Shown in pieces: positions 33,446 through 45,200 of a DNA stretch of 64,000 nt. Origin of the DNA: Adiantum capillus-veneris (taxonomy: Eukaryota; Streptophyta; Polypodiopsida; Polypodiales; Pteridaceae); assembly GCA_014529385.2 (NCBI GenBank), contig CM043964.1, positions 135,721,420-135,785,419 of the forward strand, in the 5' to 3' direction. The notes under the pieces are model-generated. The model was not told the DNA's origin. It was given only the letters and a program-made list of their open reading frames with translations, and did no database searches. How positions within the stretch are numbered: the stretch's first letter is position 1; every line of letters begins with the position of its first letter. The translations under genes and the position numbers were made by a program.

Positions 33446-33877
33446 GTGGAGCTGGAAGACATTAGAAAAACCTTGCCTGAAGTGGCAAACTTCATCAGAC
33501 AACGTAGGAAAGCTGAAGTGGAGGCCAAAAAAGTTGATCTAACGGCTGTCCGAGATGATGAAGTACCGCTCATTCAGGTGGACTACAAGGTTCAAAAGCA
33601 ATGGGAATCTCTTTCAAGTGTTATCTTGGATGGAGGAGCAAGAGTCAATATAATGGGAGTCCATCTCGAGCAAAGGATGGTCATCACGAATCTAAAGCCA
33701 GCACCATTTAAAGTGAGAATGGCAGATCACAGAGTAGTACAAGCTACAGGCATGATTGAAAATATGCAGATAAGAGTAGGCAGGGAAAAATTTAAAGCCA
33801 GCTTCTTAGTTCTAGATGAGGGCATATGGGATGCTGCTAGGGCGCCCATGGTTGAGAACATCACATGTTGTTCATGA
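33446..33877 (+). pseudogene. Protease domain of the plus-strand Ty3 element
   Basis: Retropepsin-like, with VILDGGARVNIMG at about 33620-33660 and the following KVRMADHRVVQATG. DGG replaces D[ST]G as in element 1. A frameshift near 33830 breaks the expected LGRPWL end, which continues in another frame from about 33816. Confidence 0.75.
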
Positions 33878-34190
33878 CTATGCAAATCAAAACTTAACCA
33901 TAGAAGGGGCCAGCGACATAATTCAGATCCAGATGAACAATACTAGGAGCTGGAGAAAAGAGCTGAGACCAAAAGAATTATGTCAAAAGTACAAGGCAAA
34001 GAAGATTGAACAAATGTTAGCAGCTCCGAACATATTTCCTTTAGTAGAGATTGACTTGAATGCGGTTTTACTAAATAAAGAGCAGTCCGACAAGTAGAAA
34101 AAGCAATTCCCAGATCAGTTTACTGAAATCAACACAGAGAAAAGATCAGTTCAGTTAACTGGGAGGCTGGAGGAATCAGCTGAAACTGGC

Positions 34191-35060
34191 ATGGCGGAGG
34201 AGCCAGTGCATTCTGGAGAGCACACAGTGAATCAGAATGCTGATTGGTTGCTTCCAGACGACCAAGAAGTTGAAGAATGGAACCTAGGCTCGGAGGATAG
34301 TCCTAGGATGATCAAGGTTAATAAGCATCTTAATCCTATAACGAAGGAAAAGGCACGTAGGATGTTCCAGAACTACAAAGATGTATTTTCCTGGGAATAC
34401 ACAGACTTGAAAGGAGTGGATCTTGAAGGATGCCAGCACAGAATACCGTTGAAGCCAGATGCTCGGCCAGTACAACTGCAAAGATACCGAATGAACCCCA
34501 ACTATGCTAAGAAGGTCAAGGAGGAGATTGACAATCTTCTCAAGGCTGGGTTCATCACAGAAGTGGCCAGTAGAGATTGGCTGTTTCCCATAGTCGTAGT
34601 TCCCAAGAAGAATGGGAAATTGAGAGTCTGTGTTGACTATAGGAAACTCAACGTCCAAACTATCAATGATCCATTCCCATTGCCTTTTACTGACATGTTA
34701 CTTGATGAGATTGCAGGATACAAAATGTATAGCTTTATGGACGGTTACGATGGCTATAACCAGTTACCGATCACTCCTGAAGATAGAGCAAAGAACACTT
34801 TCATCATCGAGTGGGGAGTTTTCATGTATCTGGTGATGCCTTTCGGGCTGTGTAATGCAATAGCTACTTTTCAGCGGTGTATGATGGAAATGTTTAATGA
34901 GTTCCTTCATCGGTTCCTCGCTATCTTTATGGATGATTTTACTGTATATTCAGATGAGGAACAACACTTACTATTCCTAGAAATGGTTTTCAAACGCTGT
35001 CAGGAGAAGCGGATTTGTCTGAATCCATTTAAGTCCGTTTTCCTAGTCTGGAAGGGATAG
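34191..35060 (+). pseudogene. Reverse transcriptase of the plus-strand Ty3 element
   Basis: A nearly complete RT domain. It shows PDARPVQLQRYRMNP, then VVPKKNGKLRVCVDYRKLN, FMDGYDGYNQ, a MPFGLCNA block and the catalytic FMDDF (YVDDF in most relatives). The frame ends at a TAG (35058-35060) just where the RT thumb passes into RNase H (...GLLGH-type position), and the same frame continues after it. Confidence 0.88.
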
Positions 35061-35072
35061 CTACTGGGACAT

Positions 35073-35867
35073 GTGGTATCCCGTAACGGAATAGAAATGG
35101 CCAACGATAAAATCCAGTGTGTTCAGCAAGCTAAAGCACCCAGAAATGAATCTCAGCTAAGCTCTTTCCTGGGTTATGTTAGCTTCTATAGAAGGTTTGT
35201 GCATAAGTTTGCCTCTCAAGCAGTACCATTATATGAGCTCACAAAGAAGACCAGTAAGTTCAATTGGATTGCTGAGTGTGAGGAAATCTTTCAGAATCTG
35301 AAAAAGGCTATTATCAGTAAACGAGTCCTCAGGCAACCAAACTGGGATGTTATTTTCCATGTACATGTGGACGCTTCGGGACTGGCAATGGGGGCGATAT
35401 TGGCTCAGCCAGATGGAAGGACTGATTATCATGTTTATTTTGCCAGTTGCAGATTCAGTCAGGCTGAACAAGGTTATACGACCACTAAGCAAGAAGCCCT
35501 CGGAATGGTTTTCAGTGCTACAAAGTTCAGGCATTACCTGCTAGGCAAACTATTTCATTTCTATGTGGATCATCAAGCTCTTCTGTTCTTGATTAATAAA
35601 GTCATTATTCAAGGCAGGCTAATACGGTCGATGATGTTCCTCATGGAGTTTGAATTCAGAATTTTTCATAAGCCTGGCAAGAATCATTGTGGAGCTGATT
35701 TTCTATCTAGAAGTACAGAGGGTTATTCAGAAGCATCCTTGAGGGACGAACCAGTGGATGCTGACTTATTTCACTTGGAAGCAGGAGAATCAGTTGACCC
35801 TGAATGGTATGATGTTTATCAGTTTCTTTCTCAAGGTGATTTCCCAGAGGACTGGAAGCAGAACTAG
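35073..35867 (+). pseudogene. RNase H of the plus-strand Ty3 element
   Basis: In frame with RT across the TAG at 35058. It contains a thumb/connection (SSFLGYVSFYRRFV), VHVDASGLAMGAIL with the first catalytic Asp, the TTTKQEALGMVF region with the Glu, YVDHQALLFL with the next Asp, and HCGADFLSR. It ends at a second TAG (35865-35867), again with the frame open beyond. Confidence 0.85.
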
Positions 35868-35876
35868 AAGAAGGCT

Positions 35877-36996
35877 TTGGTCATCAAGAGCTTGAAGTTT
35901 ACTATCATCGGAGGTTCACTCTATCGATTAGGTGTTAATGGTATTCTTTGGTGTTGTGTGCCTATGGAAGGAAGAATGCAAGTCATTTCAGAGGCACATA
36001 ATGGCGAATCTAGTGGACATTTTTCCAATGAAGTTACCTACAAGAAGATTGCAAGCCGGTCTATGGTGGCAAACATTAATTGTTGATGTTAGAAGTTTTT
36101 GTAAAACTTGTGACATATGCCAAAGAATGGGTAGATCTACAGCTGCAGATATGACTCCTTTAACGCCAGTACAACCACTGGGTGTGTTCATGAAATGGGA
36201 CTTAGATTTTATGGGACCTTTTAAGAAGGTTACACCCAAAAAGAACAAGTACATAATAATGACTACTTGCTATGTCACTAAGTGGGTTGAAGCTAAGGAT
36301 CTTCTTGACAACACAACCAAGTCAACTGCAAGGTTTCTATTTGAGAAGATTGTTTGTCGATATGGATGTCCGGTAGAGATTGTGTCAGACCAAGAGACAC
36401 ATTTTATCAATGACACTATGGAGATTCTACTGGATATGTTTTCAGTCAAGCATCATAAATCTACCCGTTATTATCCCAGATGCAATGGATAGACTGTAGT
36501 AACAAGACAATCAAGACTATTCTCACTAAGGTTGTGCAGAAGAAACCAGACCAGTGGGATTTGAAACTCCAGACAGGTCACTACTGGGTTGACACCATTG
36601 AGAATGGTGTATGGCACTGAAGCCGTGGTTCCTATGGAGTTTGTTATCCCAAGTGTGAGAATGGCTGTGAAGTATGGCTTAGATTTCAACCAGAATATGA
36701 AGAAGCGCCTGGATGAGCTTATGCAAATAGATGAACTCAGGCAACGACCTATGCTGGAACAAGAAATTGTTCAGCAACGAAGGAAGCACTGGCATGATCA
36801 CAGAATTAAGGTCTGGGAATTTCAGAAAGGGGATTTGGTTTCGAGTGGCCAGAACTTCTTCATCTCTTCTCTGTTTCTTGCGCTTCTCTATCAGTCTAGA
36901 CTAGGTCCTAAGAAGCCTTTGATGAGTGGTGAAGATACCTTCCCTTCACTCTGTGCAAACAAATCTTTTGAAGGATTGAGATACTACCCTGAGTAA
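35877..36996 (+). pseudogene. Integrase of the plus-strand Ty3 element
   Basis: The N-terminal zinc-binding part is split by a frameshift near 36050 and continues CKTCDICQRMG. The core has WDLDFMGPF and the VSDQETHF Asp. At 36488-36490 the Gln of the usual NGQ-x-E motif is a TAG. A small deletion follows directly, so the catalytic Glu is lost. C-terminal sequence continues in other frames to about 36996. There is no chromodomain. Confidence 0.83.
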
Positions 36997-37000
36997 GTGC

Positions 37001-38570
37001 TTGGAGGCTCAGAGTGCTGCATATTCTCCAAGAGGTAGAGTGTTGTCTTGTTTTGATAATAATATTTCTTTTAAATGTTCATAAGTTTTAAGTGTATGCA
37101 TACCATAAGTCAGGTTTGCAATATCTACGTCTCTCAAGCATCTAGTAGACCTTGCCAATCTACTATGAAAGATGATTAGGGCTAAGTAAAAACATGCTTG
37201 CAATAGCTAAGCCTTTCAAGCACTAAGTGGAATTAGTCTCTCCACTGTGGAAGAATGTTGATGGGTAAAAAGGGACCCTCTACCCAAAGGAACATGACTA
37301 ACTATGACTTTATTTTTCCACCCATAGGTAATGTCAATAATATTAATTTCTAACCTCCTAAAAGTATTTTACAACTTAACTTGGCCAGTTAAGTCCAAGG
37401 AAAATAAAAGGGAACAAGTGAAATTGATTAAGTGATAATGGACCAACCGAAAAGCATTTTATTAACGTGATCACAAACACGCAAACACGTTAATAACGTT
37501 GAGTGATCACTTTTCAAAACACGTGATCACCTTGAGTGTTCATATGAACTTCCTATTAAACTGTAAAAACCACCCAAACCGGTAGTCCCATCGGGCTTTT
37601 CCATATCTTGGCAAGCCTTTTGGGGGTTTTTTTGCCATATCCTAGCGGGCCCTCCATGAAAGAAAAATATACCGATGGGCTTTTAGTGGGTTATCATGCC
37701 ACCATTCATCAGATTAGAATTATAATTATGTGATATGATAAAAACACATGATAAATGTATCCAGGGCAACCTTGATCAAAGGTACATGACAAAGGAGATG
37801 ACCAAGAGCAATAATAGGAGTCTAAAAATAGAAAGTAATTGTGCTAAGCTAAAGTCATTTAAATAACTCTCTAGACTCTAAGTATGAAGTCTCAAAAGAC
37901 TTAGGGTGAAATTCTAACTTATTGCAAAATGTCTAAATTTAGCAAGTTTTGGGAGCAGCTTGGCGGAACCTCCAAAGCACTATGCTAGGGTTTTCACAGG
38001 AGGTGAAATTTCTAAAGTCCATAGAGTGAGTTTTATTTTTTCCCAAGTCTATTCTAATCCAGTAGGTCCTAAATGAGCAGGCCCCAAGTCAGCTTCATAA
38101 GCCTCCAAGGTTTGTACAAAGGTCTTGCACCTGAGCTATTTAATTAGAGGGTAAGTTTATGGTTCTTTATTGAATGAAAGAAAAAAGATAAGGACTAAAG
38201 TTATATCATCCCTTCCTCATTTAGTAAGTTGACTCTAGTCTTCGTTTACTAAGCTTAGCTAGGCCACATGTCTAAGTAGCACACACTTGCTTTGTGTGAA
38301 CTTAACAAGTGTGTGCAATGTGTATGGTGTGTGCACTTGCAAAGAAGAGTCCAATATAAGTGGGGGAAAGTTCTACAATGAAAGGCAAGAGAGGACAAGT
38401 GTTGGGCATGCTTGAGTTGCACTAGAGGTGTTCCCACCTCATTTGTCCAAAGTGAAGCATTCTAATTCAAGTCTAGTTGCACACTAGCATACACATAAAA
38501 GGGGGGACTCATGGGGATTTTTGGCCTCTTCTTGCTCCTCTCACACTCTCTCTCAAGTGCCCAAGATGGC
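37001..38570. other. Intergenic, no gene recognised
   Basis: No supported frame. Includes a palindrome cluster at 37461-37530. The missing 3' LTR of the Ty3 element was looked for here and not seen. Confidence 0.5.
37461..37530. promoter_or_regulatory. Cluster of GTGATCAC palindromes with a G-box
   Basis: GTGATCAC occurs at 37467-37474, 37503-37510 and 37523-37530. The last overlaps CACGTG. ATTAACGTG (37461-37469) and CACGTTAAT (37486-37494) form an inverted repeat. No gene is adjacent, so a regulatory role is only a possibility. Confidence 0.3.
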
Positions 38571-38574
38571 AAAG

Positions 38575-38578
<4 letters not shown>

Positions 38579-38623
<45 letters not shown>
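38579..38623. repeat. (CT)n microsatellite
   Basis: About 22 CT units shortly before the left LTR of element 3. Confidence 0.93.
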
Positions 38624-38628
<5 letters not shown>

Positions 38629-38629
38629 G

Positions 38630-38634
38630 AGTTC
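38630..38634. repeat. Target-site duplication AGTTC, left copy
   Basis: Directly before TGTAGGG; repeated after the right LTR. Confidence 0.82.
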
Positions 38635-38982
38635 TGTAGGGTTATGGTGGATGTGTTAGTGTTCCATTCATGGAATAATCATGATTAGAATAGAATTATA
38701 TTATGGATTGATATTGGACACACAATATGCTAGAGTTTGTCTAATATTGCAAAAATGATAGACTTACTTTTATTTAGCATAATGTGTCTCTATATAGGCA
38801 TACACAAAAGGGACAACCTTTTGACACATGTGCATAATATGTGGCTGCCTATGCACAAATACAAATGGTTGTGCTTTACACAAGGGTTGTAAGAGGTTCT
38901 TCACATGGCTATTGACACATGACTTTTCTAGGTGGAAGAGATTGTTCACACAAGAGATGCAACAAAAGCCCATATTCCAACA
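38635..38982 (-). repeat. Element 3, 3' LTR
   Basis: 348 bp, alignable along its length with 41178-41506. Contains a CTCTATATAGG TATA-like site and is followed inside by a purine tract (ATAGGGGAGTAT on minus). Confidence 0.85.
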
Positions 38983-39329
38983 ATACTCCCCTATGTGGGT
39001 TTTAGTTGCATATCACTCACACAATTGATACCCTCCTAGGGTGAGACACACAAAACACATGCCTCCCCTTGAACATAAAGGGTGTAGGCACACAAAATAG
39101 CAGAATGTAGGCACACACATAAGTCTTCCTGGCACAAATAGAGGGTAAGGTACAATTGAGAGAATGCTCACAGTATATCATCATACACCAAGCCAGCATT
39201 GTTGTCGTTCTCATTGTCAAAATCTTCAGTGGTGACGAGGTTGATTTTTGCTTTTGCTTTATCTTTGAAATGCTCTTTGTGATTGGTAACCTGTGAAGAT
39301 TTATCATTGAGACTTCAATACTTTGGTTG

Positions 39330-40070
39330 TTCTTTCCACAAAATGCGACAAGGGTTGACTTCATAGCAATTCTTTGAAAGATGATTTGTTCTGCCACAAC
39401 ATGTGCATTTTAAGTTCTTTTTGTGATTTCAAATGTAGCGGTTGGATGAGACCACAAAAGCACCATTTTTTGGTCGTTGATTGCCTTTGAGTTTCTTTTT
39501 GTGCTCTTGAAGAGAGATTATTACATCTTCAAGTTTAGGTTTGGATCTTTCTCTTTAAGCACTATTACAATTTGGCCAAAATTTGCATCTCGTACTGCTT
39601 TGAGAAGCATTGCAATCTGGTCTTCATTATCTACATGGCATTTTATATATGTCACTATGTACATATACTTTTGAGCCTATTGACGAGAAATGACACATCT
39701 TCTCCAAGCTCCATAAGCAACCCGTAAAGTTGCATTTTTACAGCAATTTTAGAATGCTTGGCAATAGCACCAAAATGATACTCAAGGTTATCCATGCATC
39801 ATGTGTATTGGTGCAATCATCTAAATAATGCACAAAGTTGTCGTCAAGGGATGGGAGTAGAAAGCCAAGAGCTTGCTCATCTTTTAGCTACAAATTGCAC
39901 CGAGCTTTGTCACGTTTCTACTCTATCATCTTCATCTAGTGGTTTAATGATAGACCATAATTGATTTTGCATTAAATAGCCTTTGGTTTTTCCCTACCAC
40001 ATGTGAAAACCATGGCCGTTGAATTTTTCGATGTTTTTATCTCCCCCCATGATTGTGCGCTACCGTGTGC
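39330..40070 (-). pseudogene. Copia-type gag of element 3
   Basis: Pieces read in order on the minus strand. Near 40050 is NIEKFNGHGFHMWWGKTKGY (the usual gag start), then WSIIKPLDEDD. Next come SLDDNFVHYLDDC and NTHDAWITLEYHF (UBN2-type core), ELGEDVSFLVNRLKSI, and at about 39355-39410 a zinc knuckle (CTCCGRTNHLSKNC, CX2CX4HX4C). Several stops break it. No protease GAG-pre-integrase motif follows. Confidence 0.72.
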
Positions 40071-40079
40071 GGTGAGAGG

Positions 40080-41177
40080 AAGGTCTTACCAAATTATAGG
40101 GTAGTGTCTAGTCCTCGTGAAAATGTATAACTGATTTTTTCAATGACTTACAATTCTTTAAGCAAGTGTGAAGTCACTCTCCAATGATATGGAGTACCCC
40201 TTCACAAAGCTTGCCGTATATTGCAAGGTAAAAAGATTTGAAAATGGAAAATACAAAATTTTGAGGACTTTGGGGTTTAAAAAACTTTGAGATCACGGGA
40301 ATGGACCCTTGCCAAGATTGTTTGGAAAGCAAGGTGGTTCCACCGTGGGAATTGTCCCTTTTATGACTTCAATGGCTAGGAGTTTCTGCTTGCGGGGAAA
40401 GGGAGTTTATTTTGGGGTGGGGGGTTGTATTTACCAGCGGCCTGGTGTGGGAACAGGGCCCCAAGATGTTGAAGGTTGGGTGGTATAGGTTGCAGGTGGT
40501 GAGGATTGAGTGGTTGAGCACATGAAAAGTTGGCCGACAAGGGGAGGTGGGGGGCGAAAGCGATTGGAGAGGCTGTGCACCATGAGGCACCAAGGTAGGG
40601 ATGATGCTGAAGCTTGAGGCCAATTGTAGGATGGGTTGGTGCTTGAAATGGTGAAGATTGATGCTATTGAGCCTGCAACTGTCGTGCACAACACTTGCTA
40701 AGTTGGCTTGGTTGGGAAAGTGCAGAAATTGCTAGTGGAGCAGTGAGCTTGCCAAGTGTGATTCACGAGGTCGCCGAGCCCACGGGGTGAGCTTAAGGCG
40801 CACGGGTGTCGATGAAGGCGGGTTGACTTACGGTGCCAAGATGCTATGACGGGCTACAAAAACCAGGTTGAACGCCTTCCACAGTAGTGGTGTCGGAGAT
40901 TGCGACCAAGGTGGTGGATGCTAGCTCATTCACTAGGAGCGTGATAAAGTGGGTGATGTGCCACTTCTTGCACACATTTGCTAAAGCTTGTAGTAATGGA
41001 GGTAGGGGTGTGGCATGATGGTGTGGCCCAACCTTTGATTATCTGGTGGGGTAGAAGATTGCGTGATGGCACATGGTTTGGTGGAGCATGTGGATAGCAA
41101 AAAAACCAAGATCCTCCACTTGAGAGTCCACCTTTATTAAGAAAAAGCTTTGTCCTTGTTCAGAATGTGGTTCTAGT
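40080..41177 (-). other. Element 3 leader, no gene recognised
   Basis: G-rich on plus, with chance open frames. Lies between gag and the 5' LTR. Nothing recognised. Confidence 0.45.
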
Positions 41178-41506
41178 TGTAGGGTTATGGTGAATGTGTT
41201 AGTGTAACATTCATGGCATAATCATGATTATAATAGAATTAGCTTATGGCTTGATATTGGGCACAAGGTATGCCAGAGTATGGTTGCAAAAATGACAGAC
41301 CTACTTTTATTCAGTATAATGTGTCTCTATATAGGCATACCTTTTGACACATGGGCATAGTAAGTGGCTGCCTATGCACAAATACAAGTGGTTGTGCTTT
41401 ACACAAGGATTGTAAGTGGTTCTTCACATGGGCTATTGACACATGAATTTTCCAGGTGGAAGAGATTGTTCACACAAGAGATGCAACAAAATCCCTCATC
41501 CCAACA
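41178..41506 (-). repeat. Element 3, 5' LTR
   Basis: 329 bp copy, shorter by two small deletions. No tRNA-Met primer site is recognisable at its inner edge. Confidence 0.85.
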
Positions 41507-41511
41507 AGTTC
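41507..41511. repeat. Target-site duplication AGTTC, right copy
   Basis: Directly after CCCAACA, the end of the right LTR of element 3. Confidence 0.82.
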
Positions 41512-41910
41512 TAGAGATGGTGTCTATGCTCAAGTTCTTGGCTATGGATGCAAATCCAAGCAAATGGATGTTCCTTCTTCTCCATCTCTACTATTTTGTT
41601 ATACTATGCTACGCTAAGAGATTGACCATGAGCAAGTGTATTTGAAGAATCCATTCTCTTGCTTAAAAAAAACATCTTTCCACATTCATCTTTCTCTTTC
41701 CCCGCAGTTCCTTTCTTCTCACTTGGGTGTATACTAAGGGTTATACCATGGAATCTTGAAGACACCATCTTCTTGTTTCAGGAAAGGCTCTAGAAGAGCA
41801 CAAAATTGCATTGTAACAAAGTTTTCTTTTGAGAGGATTACAATGCAAGTCCTTTGGAGGGGGACCGGCTCCAAGAAAATTTGGTCCTCATCAAGTTGTC
41901 AATATTAACT

Positions 41911-42099
41911 AGTTATTCTCTTTGAATCACATGCATGGCTCAAGTGTTTTAAATGTATTCTTGTGTAAAAAAATGAGCCTAGCACAACCTGTGGTCTCCT
42001 TGCTATCGAGTTATTCTTTTTGAATCATGTGCATGGCTAAAGTGTTATAAATGTATGCTTGTGTAAAGAAACTAGCCTAGCACAACTTGTGGTCTCCTT

Positions 42100-42154
<55 letters not shown>
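41911..42154. repeat. 98-bp tandem duplication followed by (CT)n
   Basis: AGTTATTCT and the next ~90 bases at 41911 recur at 42009 with a few changes. A CT run occupies 42101-42154. Confidence 0.8.
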
Positions 42155-42155
<1 letters not shown>

Positions 42156-42249
42156 AAATACTCTCCTTTCATAGTTAAACTCCGTTGAATCTAAAAGTAA
42201 GTATAAGATTCTCTTACAATTTATGCTTTCAATATTTATGCACCACATT

Positions 42250-45200
42250 TGATATACATTTTAATCAAACATGGAATGGTTTTTTTCCAGCCTTGCTTTG
42301 TAGACTTGTAACGTGGCATCCAATGGCTCAAGTACCTTATCTACAAGGATTGAACCTCTTGATGAAGTTTTTGAAACTTTCTCTCCCTCAAATTTTCCTT
42401 TGTTTTCTTGTTCATGCTTGAGTTGTCCCCTAGTTTGTTGTAGTTTTGTCTCCAAGGCCATCTTTTCCCTTAGCCTTTTAGCTTTTATTTTGTATATTTT
42501 TTCTTTCTAGGATTTCCTTTGAGTTCTTACTGCTGTCAAGCTCTCAAATCCAGTTTGTTCTAGAAGTTTTGACCTGTCCTCGACCAGCATGTTTCTTGTT
42601 GCTTCTTGTGCTTGAGATCTAGTCACCCATTGACAGGAACTGTCTGGTCAGATTGAGATCCACTTGAATAAGGAAAATCCCCAATGACATTCATAGTTCC
42701 ATTTTCCTTGTTTTCTAGATTCTTGAGGTAGGGTTGGATCAGGTGATCTTTTCCACAACCCTCACAAAACCCAAATTTCTTTGTTCTCTCATCCTTGTGT
42801 GGACAAAATTATGCCCAACGATTACCTCCACATTCATAACAAGGAACTTATAGCTGAGAAATTACAACCAATGGTGGTGCCCCCATTGGTTGTTCTATCC
42901 TAGGAAGATATCCTCTAAGTTTGTAGTTTTGGTTCTCTCTATGAACATGAGAGTGTTTTCATCCATCATATAATGGTTTTTTGCAGGTTGAGCCACATGA
43001 AGGTTTTGTAGCCTTGTCTGTTGGCCCAACACAAGATGTGGCTTGTCTCCACCACCTTGTGTTGTGTTGTTTAGTACCTTGGTGTGGTGGCAAAGGTTGC
43101 ACTCTTGGAGGTCTATATTGCCTTTCCCTTACGTAATTTTGGTTTTAAAGATACTCATTTATCTCATGGGTGGTATATTTCTGTTCAATACGCACCACTT
43201 CATTGCTCTTGGTACATTTGCTGGTTGTGGCAATTGTTGTCGTAAACTTTGATTTTTTCAGTAGAGGCATGATTCATCCTTCAGATCACTTCCTCGACCA
43301 CTTGATCTACATTTGGTGTGATTGAAGTAGGATCACTGCATTTTATTAATGACTCACTAATGGTTGAAGCGGCGCTGCTGGTAGTAGTGTCTGTGTTTTT
43401 TGATACCTCTTTGTAAGTCTTGCAATTGTTAACTAAATACAACACTTCTCTTGTGACCTGCTCAAATGTGGTGCATGCCTTCAAGTGCAAATCTTTCTTG
43501 AGAGTTTCTTTTTTCAATCCCTCTATGAAGAGAACTGACCGTCGTTCATCTTACAATAGCTCTCTTGTAGGATATCTCTCAATATATTGCTTGAAGCAAA
43601 GTGAAGCTTTCTTCACCTTTTTGTTCTCCTTTTGCTTAAAGGCACAGATTAGGGAAATTGTATTGTGCTTGATTCACCCTTTTGAGAATTCCTCAGTAAA
43701 ATCTAGTAGGAGTTTCTTGATATTTGGGAAATCTTTGCTATACAATGGTTGGAACCAAGTCAATGTTTGTTCCTTCTAAGGTCAACCCAAACCCCTCATA
43801 CTAACTGTGGAAATTTGCAACTCGTTCAGCTCTTAAAACTTGCTTAAAAAGTAAGCCATATGCATATAGATCCCTTGACCCATTGTACTTTTTGGCAACA
43901 CATTTTGCTACTTTAGACGGTCGCATCTGTCGTTTAGCTACCACTCTCAATACTTGAGGCTCTCCTAAAACAATATCTCTTGCTTCATATCCATAGTTAG
44001 TAACTCTAATGGGAGTTCTCTCAGTGGTTCTCTCATCAAGTCGTATATCTCTAGCTTCAGTCCAGGTGACTGAAACCTCGTGGCATGGATAGGGTCTGCA
44101 ACATCACTGCCACGATACGTGGTCATTAGAACCCTATAACTCAAGGATCACATAGGTCTAGGTACTAAAAAGTGTGGATGATTGAGAGAATCTTCCACTC
44201 TAGTTTTACCAAGACTCACTCTTGCGGTTTCTAGCCTTGACTCTAAGACGGGTGGTCTATGTGTGGATGACATAATAGTACTGATGAAGGGGTCCTCCAT
44301 AGTACGTATGTCTTTCTAGTTCCATTGTGATCTAGTGCAGAGTACCTCTGGCCATACTTATCAAGTTATCACTTGAGTATCTCTATCCTCTTTGTATGTA
44401 AACACATACAAACATTTCAGCGCGCTCCACCCAATGTTGGGCTTGTCACACTTGTAATAGAACATTTTCTCTCCATTTTCCTACTTGTACATACCCATGT
44501 GTATTATTCGTGTTGACTCAAGTTGCCATATTCACCCTCCTAAACTTCGCATTAGGAATGTCTATCTTTGGAAGATTGTCTTGAGGCAGCATGTGTGAAC
44601 AAAATAAGGATATATAACTAGGTACATTTACAGAAAAACGTACTTACATAAAGGGTTTTTTAATTGAGAAAGTTAAAATTTACATACATAAGGGCTATTT
44701 GTTTTTACAAAAATGCATACATACGTGGTACATATAATACTTGAAAATATACACATAAGGGATTATGTAGATATGTCTTGTTTGCATGTGCTATGTGCAA
44801 TTTTTACATAATGGACGCCCAGGGGACATCAAAGTACATGGTCCCCTCATCTATCAACCACCATTGTAGTCCACAGGCACTATGTCCTTGAACAAACTAG
44901 GTCATTCTTCTAGCTTCACAGAGTGGTGATCCATATCGTCTTTGTAAATTTTTGCACCTTGTTCATTTCCAAACTGATATTTCAAGTGCAATACTTTCAT
45001 GGTTGGTGCGGGTTGGTATGGTCCTGCTCCCATGGTTGTTCCCTCTTTGAAACCAAACTCTTCTTCTGATATCTTAACAAATTTTAATATCTACTTCTCA
45101 TATCTCTATTTTGCTGCTATTATGTCATTTGCCCCTCTTTCTATGTTTTATCCTCTTGCTTATAATAACTTTCTTATTTTCCAAAACTAAAAATTTCTCT

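Larger units (their letters stand above)
31051..37000 (+). mobile_element. Decayed Ty3/gypsy retrotransposon, 5' LTR present, 3' LTR not found
   Basis: A plus-strand element inserted in copy 2 of the unidentified gene. Order is LTR, gag with zinc knuckles, protease, RT, RNase H, integrase. The FMDGYDGYNQ and DGG motifs and the IN sequence fit the non-chromovirus plant group (Tat/Athila-like). It is broken by many stops and frameshifts. I cannot find a second LTR or the resumption of the interrupted gene to the right, so the 3' end is deleted or lies elsewhere; the right boundary is approximate. Confidence 0.85.
38635..41506 (-). mobile_element. Element 3: short copia-type LTR element with gag only
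   Basis: 2.87 kb on the minus strand. LTRs lie at 38635-38982 and 41178-41506, with AGTTC duplicated at 38630-38634 and 41507-41511. Inside is a decayed copia-type gag and nothing else recognisable; protease, integrase, RT and RNase H are absent. The LTR starts TGTTGGAAT on the element strand, typical of Ty1/copia. A non-autonomous deletion derivative or small gag-only family is likely. Confidence 0.85.
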
